Origin: Posidonia oceanica
Lineage: Eukaryota; Streptophyta; Magnoliopsida; Alismatales; Posidoniaceae
Length of the DNA: 64,000 nucleotides
NCBI GenBank assembly: GCA_037176725.1
Contig: JAZBRS010000050.1
Coordinates: 16,820,001 to 16,884,000, forward strand
Direction: 5' to 3'
Within the stretch, counting starts at the first letter, position 1; each line of letters starts with the position of its first letter. Position numbers and translations under genes: made by a program. Of this stretch, positions 44,765 to 57,400 are shown in pieces. The notes under the pieces were generated by a model. It was not told the DNA's origin, made no database searches, and saw only the letters and a program-made list of their open reading frames with translations.

Positions 44765-47700
44765 TGTTGACACCCCATTTTGACAGGCTTGATCTATTGG
44801 AATCTCCTGGTGACTTCTGGATCCAAATCTAGGTCCAAACCTACACATTCCCTTTCATCCTACCCTCCAAAACAAGCCCAAACTTAACCTAGAATTACAT
44901 CCCTTTCCCAAGCCCAAAAACTACCCAAAAACCATAGGAAAACTCACCATCCCCGACTTAGCAAACCTACCCAAAAACCCTCAAAATTTTCAAACCAAAA
45001 CCACTCCCAAAAACCCTAGAAAACCTAGGTAAAACTACCCTTTTTCTACACCTCAAAACCCTTCCAAAACTTTCCCAAATCCAAACCCAAACCCTAGGTC
45101 AAACACTAGAGACCCTAGGCCACACACTCCCCAAATTTCACTTCTTTTCTAAACCTCTAACCCCTTCATTTACCAAAATTATCTTTTTCTCTCTCTTGGA
45201 TTATTCTTTTCTCTCTCCTCTCTCTCTCCGGATTATCCTCCTTCTTTTCACCCCCTTCTCTCCCTTCTTCATGCTTGGCTGTGGGCCCCCTTTGTGCATC
45301 TATCTCTTCTGAATCTTATTTGTATTTTTACCTTATTTTTAGCATTTTCTTTGACTTTCAAAAAATTATTTTCTTTCAACTCTTCCTTTTCCTCTCTACT
45401 TCTTCATTTCTCCTTTTCCTTCTTCCTTTTTCTTTTCTTTTCCTCTCTTCTACTAAATCCCTAAAAATCCTTAAAAACCTTTAAAATCCTAAAAACAAAT
45501 GGAAGACAAACCAAAGCCCTAAGAAAAATAATTAAAAACACTAAACAAACAATTAAAAAACAAAAGCCTAACTAAATCTAACTAAAACCAAAAACCAAGA
45601 ATGCAACTTAAAAAATGCAAAACAAACAAAAAGAAAATGCTGTAAAATCAAGAAAAAACCAAAATGTAACCAAAACAAGCAAAGGTAAAAACCCTACTAA
45701 AAAACAATTCCTAAAAAGAAAAGAAAACAATTAAAAATGCTAAGGCAAGTAATTAAGAAAAAGAGAAACCTAACTTAACAAATCTAAAAAGAACAATTCA
45801 AAAACTTAATTAAATAATAAAAACAGACAATCACAATTTAGGAACACCTAATTAAAAACTTAACAAGAAGACCTAACCTAAAAAATATTAAAAGAAATTA
45901 ACAAACAAAATCAAATCTAAAAGGAAACTTAAACAAAACCCTAAAAGATTAAAATCAAAAGCCAAAACTTATCCTAATTAATCTGAAAACAATCTTTAAA
46001 AAACCCTAATCAAAATCTCAAATATTTAACAAGAAGAACATAATTAAAAAAACAATTTAAAAGACCTAAAAAGCATTTAAACAAATCAAAGACAATTTAA
46101 ACCCTAAAAATCATAATCAAAACTAAAACTCTTTAATCTTAATTAACTAATAAAAAACAATCATTAAAAAACTTAATCAAAGTCCTAACTTAAAACACAA
46201 CCATTCTAAAAACCTTTCCCATTTTTATTTTATTTTTATCTTTTTTTATTTCCTTCTTCTTTCCCCTCTTCTTTTCCCTTTCTTCCTTTCTACCTTTCTT
46301 TCTATTTTTTTCTTTCTTTTTTTCCTAGGCCCAGTCCGGCCCGTTCCACCCCTTCCTCTCCTTCCTTCTTTCTTTTCTCTCTTTCTTTTATTTCTTCTTT
46401 TCCTCAGCTTGCGGCCAAAGCCAAGCCCGCTCGCCTTCAGCCTCCTCCTTCCTTCTCCTTCTTCTTCTTCTCCCACAGTTCTTCTTCCTCTCCCGCCAGT
46501 CTCCCTCCTCTTCAAAATTCAATTCTCTCTTCCCTCTCGATCTCATCAGCCTCCAGCTCACCCCTCCTCTCTCAGCACTCAGCAGGATCCCCGGGGAGCA
46601 TTCAATGCGTGTTGCCTCTGGCTGTCCTCGTTGCTGCAGCTGCTGCTCCCGCCGGTGAATTTTCAAAATCCAGCGCGCCCTTCACTCCTTCAGCACCTGT
46701 TAAAACCTCATCAATCCTCCTCCTTCATTGCCTTTTCGTCGTCCGAGAGAGAGCAAGCAATCCAGAGAGCAGAGAGCACCAGAACTCCCTCCTCTTCCCA
46801 CTATAGAACAGCCCTCTTCTTCTTCTTCCCTTTCATCCACACCAGAGCATCCAACAGCCTTCGAACCACCTCCAATTCCCCCCCCAATCTCGACCAAACT
46901 TCCACCATTACAGCCTCCTGTTCCACGACCAAATCCACCTCGAAATCACCCCGAACCACTCTGAAACCACTCACAGAACCCAACACTTCCCCTTCCAAAA
47001 TTCCAAGCACATCAGACCACTAAATCCCTCCAAACTCCACCCCACAACTCACCAGAATCCCATCTCCCCAAAGCACCAGAGCCTCAGCCCTAACCCCCAC
47101 CACAGCCGGAGTTCTTCATAAAAAACACCTGCGACCATTCTCTGCCAGAAATCAACCCAATCCCAAACTTCTTCTCTAGGCCTCCACCAGCCCTCCTCTG
47201 AATCCAGAAACACTCACCAAGCAACCAGGAGTACACCGCCACCTTCCATTTGCGCCAGGGAGTAGCGAACATCACCCCCCACCTCAGGCGACCTCCAGCG
47301 CACCCACTGAAATGATTTTCTTCTCTGGGCCGCGAAGCTTCACTCCAGACGCTCAGGAAGCTCCGGAGGACTCCACCGAGTTGACCCAGACGCCTGGAAG
47401 CCATCGACGACCTCTGCAGTGCTCAGTCCAACCTCGCCGACCTCTGCTGAGACAGTTGATGTCGGAGGAACGCTTCGGACGCCAGAACAGGTGCCATCTC
47501 TTCCCATTAGTTTAGTTTTTTCCTCTACGTGCTTCCTGGCCTGTTAGACTAGGGTTCCAGCCCCTCCTGCCCGAAGTCAAGGCCGTCGTCACCTTTCTTC
47601 TCTGGTGAGCTCCAGCTCTATCACGCCGCTCCGGTTAGTAGAAGCCCGCTCCGATCGTCGCCCGAGGTCCGGGGAGCTTCCAGTAGCACGACTGTGCTTC

Positions 47701-50700
47701 CAGAATGCTCCCTCGATGCTCTGGCCCTCCGATCTGCTTCGAAGTCATTTGCACTGTTCCGTCGTCTTCTCCGGCCATCACCAGGCTCCGTCACGGCTCC
47801 GCGACGCTGCTCTGAGGTTCGTCAGGCTCCGGTGAAGCTTGCCCGCCGATCAGCACTTCTCCAGCAGCCCCCCTCCGCCGGTCATGGTCAATGGTAGCTT
47901 CTGCTACAGTGCCATAGCCGCTGCAAATTTTACTGTAGCGTTATTTTTCTTTACCATGCTATTTTGCCATTAAATTGCATTTTCAGTTCCTATTTTTATT
48001 TTATTACATCTTGGTCCTGCCTTCGTTTATAATTCATTTAATTCTGAATTTAAATCTTATTAAATTGCATGAAAAAACCTAAAAAACTGTCTAATTGCAT
48101 GTTGGTCCTTCTACTGTGTTTTCTATTTAAGTTCATTTTAGTTCAGGCCTTTGGTTTTTCATTATTGCATGTTAGTCCTTTAATTATTAATCTGATTTAA
48201 TGCATTAATTTTACCTTAGTAAATTGCATTTTTAAACCCTGTCTTTTTCATCATTTGCATTTTAGTCATCTGTTTTGTTAACTTATGCATTTATTTTGCA
48301 TCATTTCCCCCATGCATTTTAATTTTTACATATTGGTCCTCCATATCATGCACAGCATTTGTTAAATCACATTTTTGCATATTAAATTGCATTTTAGACC
48401 CTGCATGTTTTAAAATTGCACAAAGGTCCTCTACATGTTTATAAAACTCATTTAAATGCATATTTTTGCTTATAAAATTGCATTTTAGACCCTGCATATT
48501 TAAAAATTGCACATAGGTCGTCTGTTTGAATTCTTAGACCATTTAAGACCACATTTTTGCTTACAAAATTGCATTTCAACCCCTGCATGTTTCAAAATTG
48601 CATGTTAACCCTCCACAAGATTTCAAAACTTATCCTAATGCATGTTTACCTTATAAAATTGCATTTTGAACCCTGCAATTTGCAAAATTGCACTCAGACC
48701 CTCTAGTTTTCCAAAATCTTGCATAAAAGCTCCTAACTTTTCAAAATCTTTGCATTTAGACCCCCACTTTTTCAAAAATCGCACATAAGTTCCCAAGTTT
48801 ACTGAAAAGTCATCCTTAGGTCTTTTCTTGTATTTTTGCATGCATTGCACTCATGCATCTTTGCATTTGGCATTCTTACACACACTTAAGCATTCTTAGC
48901 TCCCATTTACATGGGAGGACCTGTCTTGCACATCCCTAGGACCTCCTGTACACCTAGATCCATTCTTCTCCCATTTTCTGGTCCCTCTGCCTTCAAGCTG
49001 GGATATCTTCAGATCTGGCCGTTGGATCTTCTCAACCAAGCTACCTGGGTGACCCTGGTGGAGCACTCTTCAGCATGGGCCAAGCATTTCTCAGATTAGG
49101 CTTTAGATTTCCATGGTAAGTCCTCCTGAACCCCTGCACAACATTCATTTGCACCCCATTTGCATTCTATGCATTGTTTCTGCTTTTTGATTCCTCGAGC
49201 ATGTAGATTCGGACTCCTTCCTCCTGTCCATAAACTCTATTCCCCTTTTCGCGTACTCTTGGCATCTTTGTGTTGCGTTTCCCTTGGATTCACCACTAAT
49301 TGCGACTTTCTTCCCCCTTTTTCACGATCCGATCGCATCGTGAGCTTTTGGCAGCGTGCGAGACACATCGTGGGACACTTTGGTGGGAAATGGTAACAGA
49401 ACAATGGTAATCCCTCCAATTGCTCCTCTTCCCCTTTGTAGGTATTCACACCTACTTTGCGCGGTCTTTAAACAGTGTTTGTTCTCACACTTGTGCCGTT
49501 TACCTCCCCTTTGCTTCTCCTGCCCTTTCTCTTTGCATCTGTATCTGCAAGGCTTTATCGATGTTTTATTTCGCCTGTTCTGGCATCGTTTTGTGAGCCC
49601 GCTCTGTCTTTGGCACCGTTTTGCGTGCCTACTTCGCTTTTGGCACTGTTTTGCTTGCCCGCTCTATCTTTGGAACCGTTTTGCATGTCCGCCCTGTCTT
49701 TGGCACCGTTTTGCGTGCCCGCTTTGCTTTTGGCACCGTTTTGCCTGCTCGCCCCGTCTTTGGCACCGCTTCGTGTGCCCGCTTTCACTTTGGCACCGTT
49801 TTGCGTGCCGTTCTTGTTTCTTGCATCGTTTTACGTGCCCGCTTTGCTTTCTTGCACCGTTTTGCGTGCTGTTCTTGTTTCTTGCAGCGTTTTGCATGCT
49901 GACTTTGTTTTCTCGCATGATTTCGCATGCCGCTTTGTTTTCTGCACCGTTTCGCGTGCCGCTTTGTTTTCTTGCACTGTTTCACGTGCTACTTCTGTTT
50001 CTCGCATCGTTTTGCGTGTCTTATGCCGTTTTCTCTTGCATGTCGCCTGCACTGCTTGGTTTTACCGTCGTTTTGCTTTTTTGCTTGCAGTTGCATATAG
50101 GGCTGTGTTGCTTACTGCCTGGAGTTCTCACGAGCCAGGTTTCGCCCGGTTCGGAACACAGACAGCGTTGCTGAGCACTTAGACTGCACGTTTACTTCTG
50201 TGCATTGCATCCCATCACTTAGAGCACACCTATGAGCATTCATTTGGGCATTTAGGCATTCAAACCTGCATTTCCCTGTGTATGCGAGCGTAAGCCTAGA
50301 AAGACCGATTCTCGGGCGTATCGGGGCTGCCTAACACCTTCCTCACACGTAACAAGAGTCCTTGCCCAGTCTTTTCGCCCGTAATGACCATATTGCCCTT
50401 ATCCTTGGCATGAGTCATATCATTTGCATTTGTTTTCCCTTGCATTGCTTTGCATTGCATCCTTTGCTTGGTTTTGCGTGTCAACTCACGCATTTCCCTC
50501 GATTTTCCTTGTCTCCCGATAATAGACATGGTGGCGACTCTGAATTGTCTTATCTTCTTCTTTTCTTATCTTTTCTCCTCTACTTTAAGTGTTTTCGAGT
50601 TGAGCCCTCCTCCTCGGACATAGCCGCTTATAGTGAGCCTAATTCCGATCAGTGCACACGAGCTTCTGGCAGTGTGCATGGACGATCTGAACACCGGGAT

Positions 50701-50707
50701 TACTACC
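44765..50707 (+). repeat. 5' LTR of element F
   Basis: It starts TGTTGACACC and ends ATTACTACC (canonical A replaced) before G and the PBS. Same block order as B but clearly diverged: A-rich block (45.48-46.2 kb), CT-rich block (46.2-46.5 kb), donor-like site CAG/GTGCC at 47490/47491, AATTGCATTTTAG repeats (47.93-48.84 kb), putative exon with donor at 49115/49116, 30-bp array (49.57-50.01 kb) and hairpin (50132-50152). It has about 45 extra bases near 50650-50695 relative to B. Confidence 0.87.
49570..50010 (+). repeat. 30-bp tandem array in F LTR
   Basis: About fourteen units with GGCACCGTTTTGCGTGCC, more than in B. Overlapping long open frames result from the 30-bp period and are not genes. 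Confidence 0.85.
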
Positions 50708-50708
50708 G

Positions 50709-50726
50709 TGGCGACTCCGCTGGGAA
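50709..50726 (+). promoter_or_regulatory. Primer-binding site of element F
   Basis: TGGCGACTCCGCTGGGAA, one base different from the B PBS at its 3' side. Unlike B, the segment is not duplicated. Confidence 0.78.
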
Positions 50727-52044
50727 TGCTAGACTCCGGCTTTCATTTTTGGCTTTTCGCTCGCCGCTTTCGCAGTTCTGCTTTCCTTTTTTGCCTCTTT
50801 GCCTGTTTTGGTCGCTCTTCTGTGCAAACTCCTAGCAAGTCGCCTCGTGGTTACTTTGCTTAGGTTTTTGCACCCCCCTCGGCTGCTTTTGCCTTGGTTT
50901 TTGCTCTATCTTGCTCTGCTTTGTCTAATTTGCTTGATTATTTGCCTATTTCCTCACTTCTGCTCTTATTTGCTTTACAGCTTACCTGTCTTTACTTTCT
51001 TTATCTTGCTTACTTATTATTGCTTTATTTCTTGCACAATGCATGTCTACATACTTGTTTGGCAACAATGCATGCTTTTTGAGTGATGAATGCTTTCTTT
51101 TACACATGTGCTATGTCACTACACACGCACATGCCCTGTATATATGCCTTTTGACATGATGAATGCTTTCTCTTCACTATCATGCTCACGAACACTCACA
51201 CATGCCATGCACCTGCCTTTTGCTGTGTTGTATGTTGTTTGCCTGCCATACTTGACTGATTTTCTTCCCTTTCGCATATGCCATGCCTAAGATAGTAGAG
51301 ACTGTTTGCTCTCCCTGTGGTTAACTAAAAGTGGCAAGTAAAAAGAACTTCTAGGAGCAACTAGAGACTTCAAACAATCCTGCACCCCCTTGGGTTAATA
51401 AAATGCGCAAGATAAAAAACTTTAAGCATTTGCATAAGCATCATATAGGGCATGCATTCTTCTCATCTGAGTCCACCTACTAGTCTGCGAAGGATGGTCC
51501 CGACCTCTTGATCCACTGCTTCTGGCATGGGCCAAGTCAGTCGGTCTATCCCCCCTTTGTCTAGGGGTCGTGTCGATGTAGTGGAGTGTACTGCCCATGC
51601 TTTGGCGGGGTCAGGGCCACCAACGCACTACCCTGTTATTTCCTCAGCTCTGGCTAGGAGTTCGACAGAGAGCCTACTTTTTCTGACCTGAGTCGGTGAC
51701 CCGCACACCTGGGGATACCCGAAGTAGATCACCTACTAAGATACACTAGATAGGTGTGGGGGGCATACTAGAAAGCATACATATCATTCATGCCATCTAA
51801 CTTAACTCATTTGCATTTGTCTTTCAGTTTCTAATTCTTGTTTGTCTCTGTCTGTGTCAGCAGTGATCGGTAAGCGAGTTCCCCTTGCTGGAGCTTGAGT
51901 ACTGACCCTTTCTGACACCCCTGTTGCGACCTTGTTTGCGACCATTCCCCTTCTGAGCTATCCGTCTTTGCGACGATAGCTCCTATTAGGAATCGCCGTT
52001 TGCATACCCATCGCAGCCCCATTCTCACGCGCTCTAGGTCAGCA
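50727..52044 (+). other. 5' leader of element F
   Basis: Untranslated leader, homologous to B. It contains CTGCGAAGGATGGTCCCGAC-type sequence (51.49 kb) and an acceptor-like run TTTGTCTTTCAG ending at 51827, about 218 bp before the gag ATG. With the LTR donor at 49116 this gives a potential intron of about 2.7 kb, the same as in B. No gene is supported. Confidence 0.6.
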
Positions 52045-54601
52045 ATGGCCCAGTACGTCAGTGAGCCTCTCTTTACTCCTGTCACGGAGGGTGTTCCCAC
52101 TCTGGCCCCTCCGGTTGCTCCTTCTGCCCTTTTGTTCCCCCTCCGACGCCAGGGTTTCCTCCCCTGACGCCTCTAGGATCTCAGTATGTCCCGGGACACT
52201 AGCAAGCATCTCTTCCTCCGGATCCGGTCGTCGAGTCTATCTTGATGGCTGTTACTCGCGTTTCGGAGACGCCATTGCTCCCTCCTTCCCAGGGATACGT
52301 CGCCTTTGACATCCCTCCTACTGCTGTTGTGACTTTTGCTATAGCACCTACTCCTCCTGGACAGTCTGTGTCCGTGCCATTTGCCTCTCAATCCTCGCCG
52401 ACACAGCACTTCGGCGTTCCTGCTGATGGAACACCTAAGGCTCAGTACCAGCACCTGATGGAGCTTGCCCAGAGACTGCAGGGCATGGCTCTATTGGTTC
52501 GTCCCTCCTGTGCTCCTGTCGTTCCTGAGGTTCCTTTGAGGCCAGTTCCTGCATTTCATACATCTACCTCTACACCTGTGCCTCGACCATCATCTCAACT
52601 GCTCACGGTTCCGACGATGGGCGCCCGTTTACCGCCTCCTTCTGCACAACACTTAGCACAGCATGCTCCTCTTCCCCCTGGTGGTCAGTCCTTTGGACTG
52701 GTTGGAGCCCAATACCCCACTGGCTCACTGTCTGGCACCCCGCCTGTACAGCAACTAGTGCTCTAGCATCCTACCCCTCCCACAGCACAGCATGTCATCT
52801 ACCCTCCTCCCTTGCATCAGGCCCAAAACCCTGCATTCATCCCTGCATACACAGTTCCCCAGCATAGATATGTCGGCCATCCCGTTGCTCCACCAGGCGA
52901 CGCTATGGTAGATTCGGAGGAGCACTTAGGTGCGACTCATTCGGCGTATGTGCTCACTTCCCCTGCCGATCCCTCTCCTATGGCAGCTAATCCAGACCCC
53001 ATAAACAACCGGATGGACGTCTTGGAGAAGGCACTACGACTAGTGCAAGGTACTGAGCACAGACCTACCAATTCTGGGATCTCTACTGCTTTCCAGAGGC
53101 GGTACTCCCTCCGAAGCTCAAAATCCCAGACTTTGACAAGTACAATGGTAGGGGCTGCCCTGTAGCACACTTGAAGGCGTATTGCGGTGATCTCGCTCAA
53201 CTTCAGGCTGATGAGAGGTTGCTGATCCGCCTGTTCCAGAAGAGCTTGACTGGGCCGGCACTCAAGTGGTTCACATCGCTTGATATGTTAGCCATCAAGA
53301 CTTGGAATGACCTCAGTCAGGCGTTCCTGGAATAGTACTCCTTCAATCTTGATCTAATCCCAAAGCGAGCGGACTTGATCGCAATTAAGTAGAATTCCAG
53401 TGAGCCGTTCGGGGAGTACGTCTGCTGCTGGCGCGCCCTTCCTTCACAGGTCCGAGATAGACCCTCTAACGAGGAGTCTATCGAGATCGTTGTCAAAGGG
53501 GCGCAGCCATCTCTTGGGGCTCTGCTTAGCTTCCAGCCAATCACTACTTTTGCAGCACTCATCCGAGCTGGAGCGCGTGTAGAGAGTTCTTTGCGGAGTG
53601 GCAACTTCTCGGCTCTCTCTGCGTTCGCTAAGCAGCCCGTGATCAGCAGTAACAATGCCAACAGCAGCACCTCCAACAACAACAGCGGTAGCAGCAACAA
53701 CCGTCCAAAGAAGAAAGACTCGCCGAAAACCACTGTTGCATTCGTCGACTCTCCTGCTGTGCTTGTCCACTTGCTGTCCCGGCCTGCCCCAGTTCAGATG
53801 GTGTATGCTCCTGCACCTAGGAATCCACCTACACCATAGATCACAACAACCACTAGACCGCTCTACCCCGCCGCACTGGTTCAGCAAGGCTCATACCAGA
53901 GGCAAAGAAGGCCATCCACTGAGAAGCGGAAGTTCGCCCCACTGGTGGAACCGCTCACGGTCATCTTCCCAAAGGTTGCATCGCTCCTGAAGTTCTCGAA
54001 GGTTCGCCCGCCCCCAAATCCTTTGCCGCATTGGTTTAAGGCGAACCTCTTCTGCAATTTCCATCGAAGCGTCGGGCACTCGACGGACAATTGCTACTCC
54101 CTGCGGAACGCAATTCAGGATTTAATCGAATCGGGAACGATTGTGATTGACACGCACGAGGCATCCACTCAAGCACACACACATGCATCTGCACATTCAG
54201 CTGTACCCCCTCATTCTAGCATCATCCACCAACCTCTACCGGAGCACACTTATCCGGGAGGGGCAGGAACCTCAAGCATTCACTCTGTCTTCCCTTCTGG
54301 GCCTACTACCTCTGTGGTAGACCCTTCTGATCCTATTTCTGACATTTCTGAGTCTTTTCCTGTTAATCTCTATCTCGCGGCAGTTGCCGGCTCCGAGTCG
54401 GGAGTTCACATGATCCGACCGTGTGCCAGGCTGGAGCACCCCTTCACGCCCCCTGCTGTGCTTCCTCAGGCTCAACGCCCTATACACCTCCTAGCTAGGG
54501 CCCAGCCTAGATCCCCTGTCCACCTCTTAGGGCGGCCTCAGCTAGAATACCCTATACATCTTCTAGGCAGACCTCAGCCAGCCCCTGCCTTCCCACCCTA
54601 A
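52045..54601 (+). pseudogene. Element F gag
   Basis: ATG at 52045 (MAQYVSEP). The N-terminal Pro/Ser-rich half shifts frame before 52190 and again near 53073. The core then reads FDKYNGRGCP, AQLQADERLLIRLFQ and LKWFTSLD, followed by an Asn/Ser-rich stretch (53.65-53.7 kb). The zinc-knuckle-like FCNFHRSVGHSTDNC and LRNAIQDLI lie near 54050-54120. Stops include TAG at 53333-53335 and 53390-53392, at the same codons as in B, TAG at 53837-53839, and TAA at 54599-54601. Confidence 0.87.
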
Positions 54602-55789
54602 TAACCTTACCATTTAGATAGACCTTAGTATCCAGTAGGTCCCCCTGTAACCCCTCCTGTGCTCGCAGCACGTGCTTTGGTGGTTATTGATTTAACCCTG
54701 GACACCTATCGCATCCCTTACAGCTACGCCACAGAAATGTGTGCGGAAGTAACGCGATCGGGGAGGGTCTACAGACCCCCAACACCGGCACTTAGGCCAA
54801 ACCATCCTGAACCTGCTATGCCCCCACCCTCTAACCAACCCATAGCAAATCCAGCCTCTAACCTACCTATAGCAAGCCAAATCCCTGCCCAACCTGTAGC
54901 AGCCCAATCTCCTGCTACTACCCCATTAGAGCTTGCCAAAACTACCCCTCCTGCTGCCAAGAAAAACCAACCCAAAGCTGACATAACCTCCCAACTTAAG
55001 AAGGTCAAAGCCGACATTTCCATTTGGGACCTAATCCACACCTCTGCCGAACACTGCGAGGCTTTTCTTTGTGTGTTCTAGGCCGCCCGTGTGACCCAAT
55101 CTATTGAGCCTTCAGCCTTGGAAAGCATGGTAGGGATGATTGCGGAGCCCCAGGTCATCTCTTTTACAAGCGATGAGCTGCCTCCGGTGGGGATTAATCA
55201 CAATCAACCCCAGTTCGTCACGGTTCAGTTCAAAAACTTTCGCATCCCTCTAATGCTGGTTGATAACGGGTCAGGCCTTAACGTCTGCCCCTTGCGTACT
55301 GCAACAAAGCTCGGATTCAAAGCCGAGGACATCACACCAGCCGTGAAAGGAATGACAGCTTTTGACAACACCCACCATGACGCTCTGGGGATCCTGATTA
55401 TCCCTCTTGCCTTTGGCTCGGTCGTTTTCGATGTAGAATTCTATGTCGTCGATTTGAAGCTAAACTTCAACTTCCTGCTTGGGCGCCCTTGGCTCCACAA
55501 GCATCAGGTCCTTCCCTTGACCCTCCATCGAACGATAAAGTACCGTCACGGCGACGATGTCATTGTCGTCATGGCGGAGAACTTTGAGAAGGAGCGGATC
55601 GAGGCAGTCTCCCCCGTCTCTTCACAAACTATCTTGTTTGACCTTGAGACTTCTGAAGCCTTGTATCGCATTAACCGGTGCGAGCCGGTTAACATCATTC
55701 CTGATCTTGAATGCGCCAACTCCTTGGCCGTTCACAACAACCCCTTTCGAATGGTCGAGAATGTATGTCACAGGTGGGGTTACGTATAG
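54602..55789 (+). pseudogene. Element F protease region
   Basis: It continues the gag frame after stops at 54602-54604 and about 54626. A Pro/Ala-rich linker leads to DITSQLKKVKADISIWDLI, a motif that commonly precedes TAT/Athila proteases. TAG at 55079-55081 follows, and then the protease with active site LMLVDNGSGLNVCP (D-N-G) and the second motif FLLGRPWLHKH. It would process Gag-Pol. The open part ends in TAG at 55787-55789. Confidence 0.85.
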
Positions 55790-57400
55790 GGTACACCGCT
55801 CGGGCGTCACGGCCAGGGGATCGTAGAGTCGATCGTAGCGGTGGAGCGGAGGAAATCTGAAGGCCTCAGTTATGAGCCCATGCCCAACGAAGATCACTGC
55901 TTTCAACTCAAGGATCTGGAATCGGCCATCCCTAGAGACCTCACTAACTTCACCAGTGCAGGAGTTCTGGGATCAACAGATGATCAAGTCACGGTGCCAA
56001 CAGAAGATTGGGTCTGCATTGAGGACTACTACTCGGATGAGGAGCAGTCTAGCGCAGTAGAGGCAGTCCCAACTGGCAGCAAGGCTTTGGTTAGCACGGA
56101 GGCGCCACGGTCAGTTTGTTTGGCTCTTCCTTCAGCAGATACAGCAGACAATTCAGCAGGCTCTGTGGCAGAACTGAAAAGCTCTTACATTTCTACAGCC
56201 ACATTTGCATTACAAGCACAGGCAGCAGCAGCAGCTCAGAAGTTAGAGACACTCCTTTTGGCACAGTCAGGCAGGCTACTCGCGGTCGCAGTCGCATTAG
56301 TACCGCTGTCACTCTCTCTGGAGGGACAGTCAGTGAATTCAGTCAGCAGCGTGACTCGGCCCACTTCAACAGCCGCATCACCGAGAATGCAGCTGGCGCA
56401 GTCTGCTTCACATCCTCCTGCCGCAAAACAGCAACTCCCATGGCAGGCCCCCATGGCGCCAGAGGCCGCACTCTCACAGTCACAACCAAATGCAGAGGAC
56501 CAATTGACCACCATAGTCTCTCAGCCCTTGAGCCCTCAGAAGAGCACCTCTGCCTGCCCTCTAACTGCAACAGTGACCCTGGCAGTGTACCCATCTGTAG
56601 CCCCGCTGACCAATCTATTTGGATCTTCGATGCCGAAGCTACAGCTATTAGGCGCGCCTGTGAGCCAAACCATGCTAATACCAAGGGCAGCGATCCATCT
56701 TGCAGCTGGGCCAGTGCTGCAGGCCCCCGGCGTCTACTACATCGACTCACCCTCGGATGAGGAGGAAGGAGTGGCGGTAGAAGCCCAGGTCGATTCATGG
56801 ATGTCCGATTTAGAGTTACTTTATCAAGAATAGCTCAAGTCGATAATAGAAGACCTGGCAGAGCACCAAACTGCAGAAAGGAAAGGGAAAGCTGTGGCTA
56901 TGGACCCTCCTCTATAGGAAGACCATGCCTCTATCATGGTCCTGGAAGAAGACTCAGCAGTACTGGACTCCCCTAGACCAGATGAGCTCATTACCTTCCA
57001 ACCAGAAGGCGGGTCTAGGTGGTTTGTACAGCACATGCCTCACTTAAACAGTGTAGCAAGCAGCAGTGCCCAGATCAGCCGCCAGTCCGGCATACCCTCC
57101 ACGAGCACACCAGAAGACTCAGAGGAGGAAGCACTAGCAGTCCAAGCAGCAGCAGTAGCAGAGCAGAAAGCAGAATCAGCAACAGAATCATCAGCAACCT
57201 CAGTAGCAGGGCCATCAGCAGTATTAGTGACAGAATCAGCATGGCCCTCAGCAGAATCAGCAAGGCCCTCAGCAGAATCAGCAGAGCACTCAGCAGAATC
57301 AGTCAGGCCAGAGCAGACAGAAGAAGTTGCCAGGATGGAGGTCGCGCACCGAGGCTACAAGAATACTCGAGTAAGCGTGACCATCCTGAAGCGTCACTAG
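55790..57400 (+). pseudogene. Element F linker between protease and RT
   Basis: The same frame continues through a 330-codon stretch (55841-56833) rich in Ala, Ser, Gln and acidic residues, with motifs YYSDEEQSS and DSPSDEEEG. It is ended by TAG at 56831-56833. After another TAG near 56915 it runs 154 codons (56936-57400) with repeated SAESA-type units encoded by a TCAGCAGAA array (57160-57310). No enzymatic motif is visible. Frame continuity suggests an in-frame spacer domain of the polyprotein. It is long compared with typical TAT elements. Confidence 0.6.

Noticed and set aside
55857..56800. Minus-strand and alternative plus-strand frames over the F linker
   Set aside because: They are shadows of the main pol frame in low-complexity, CAG-rich sequence.
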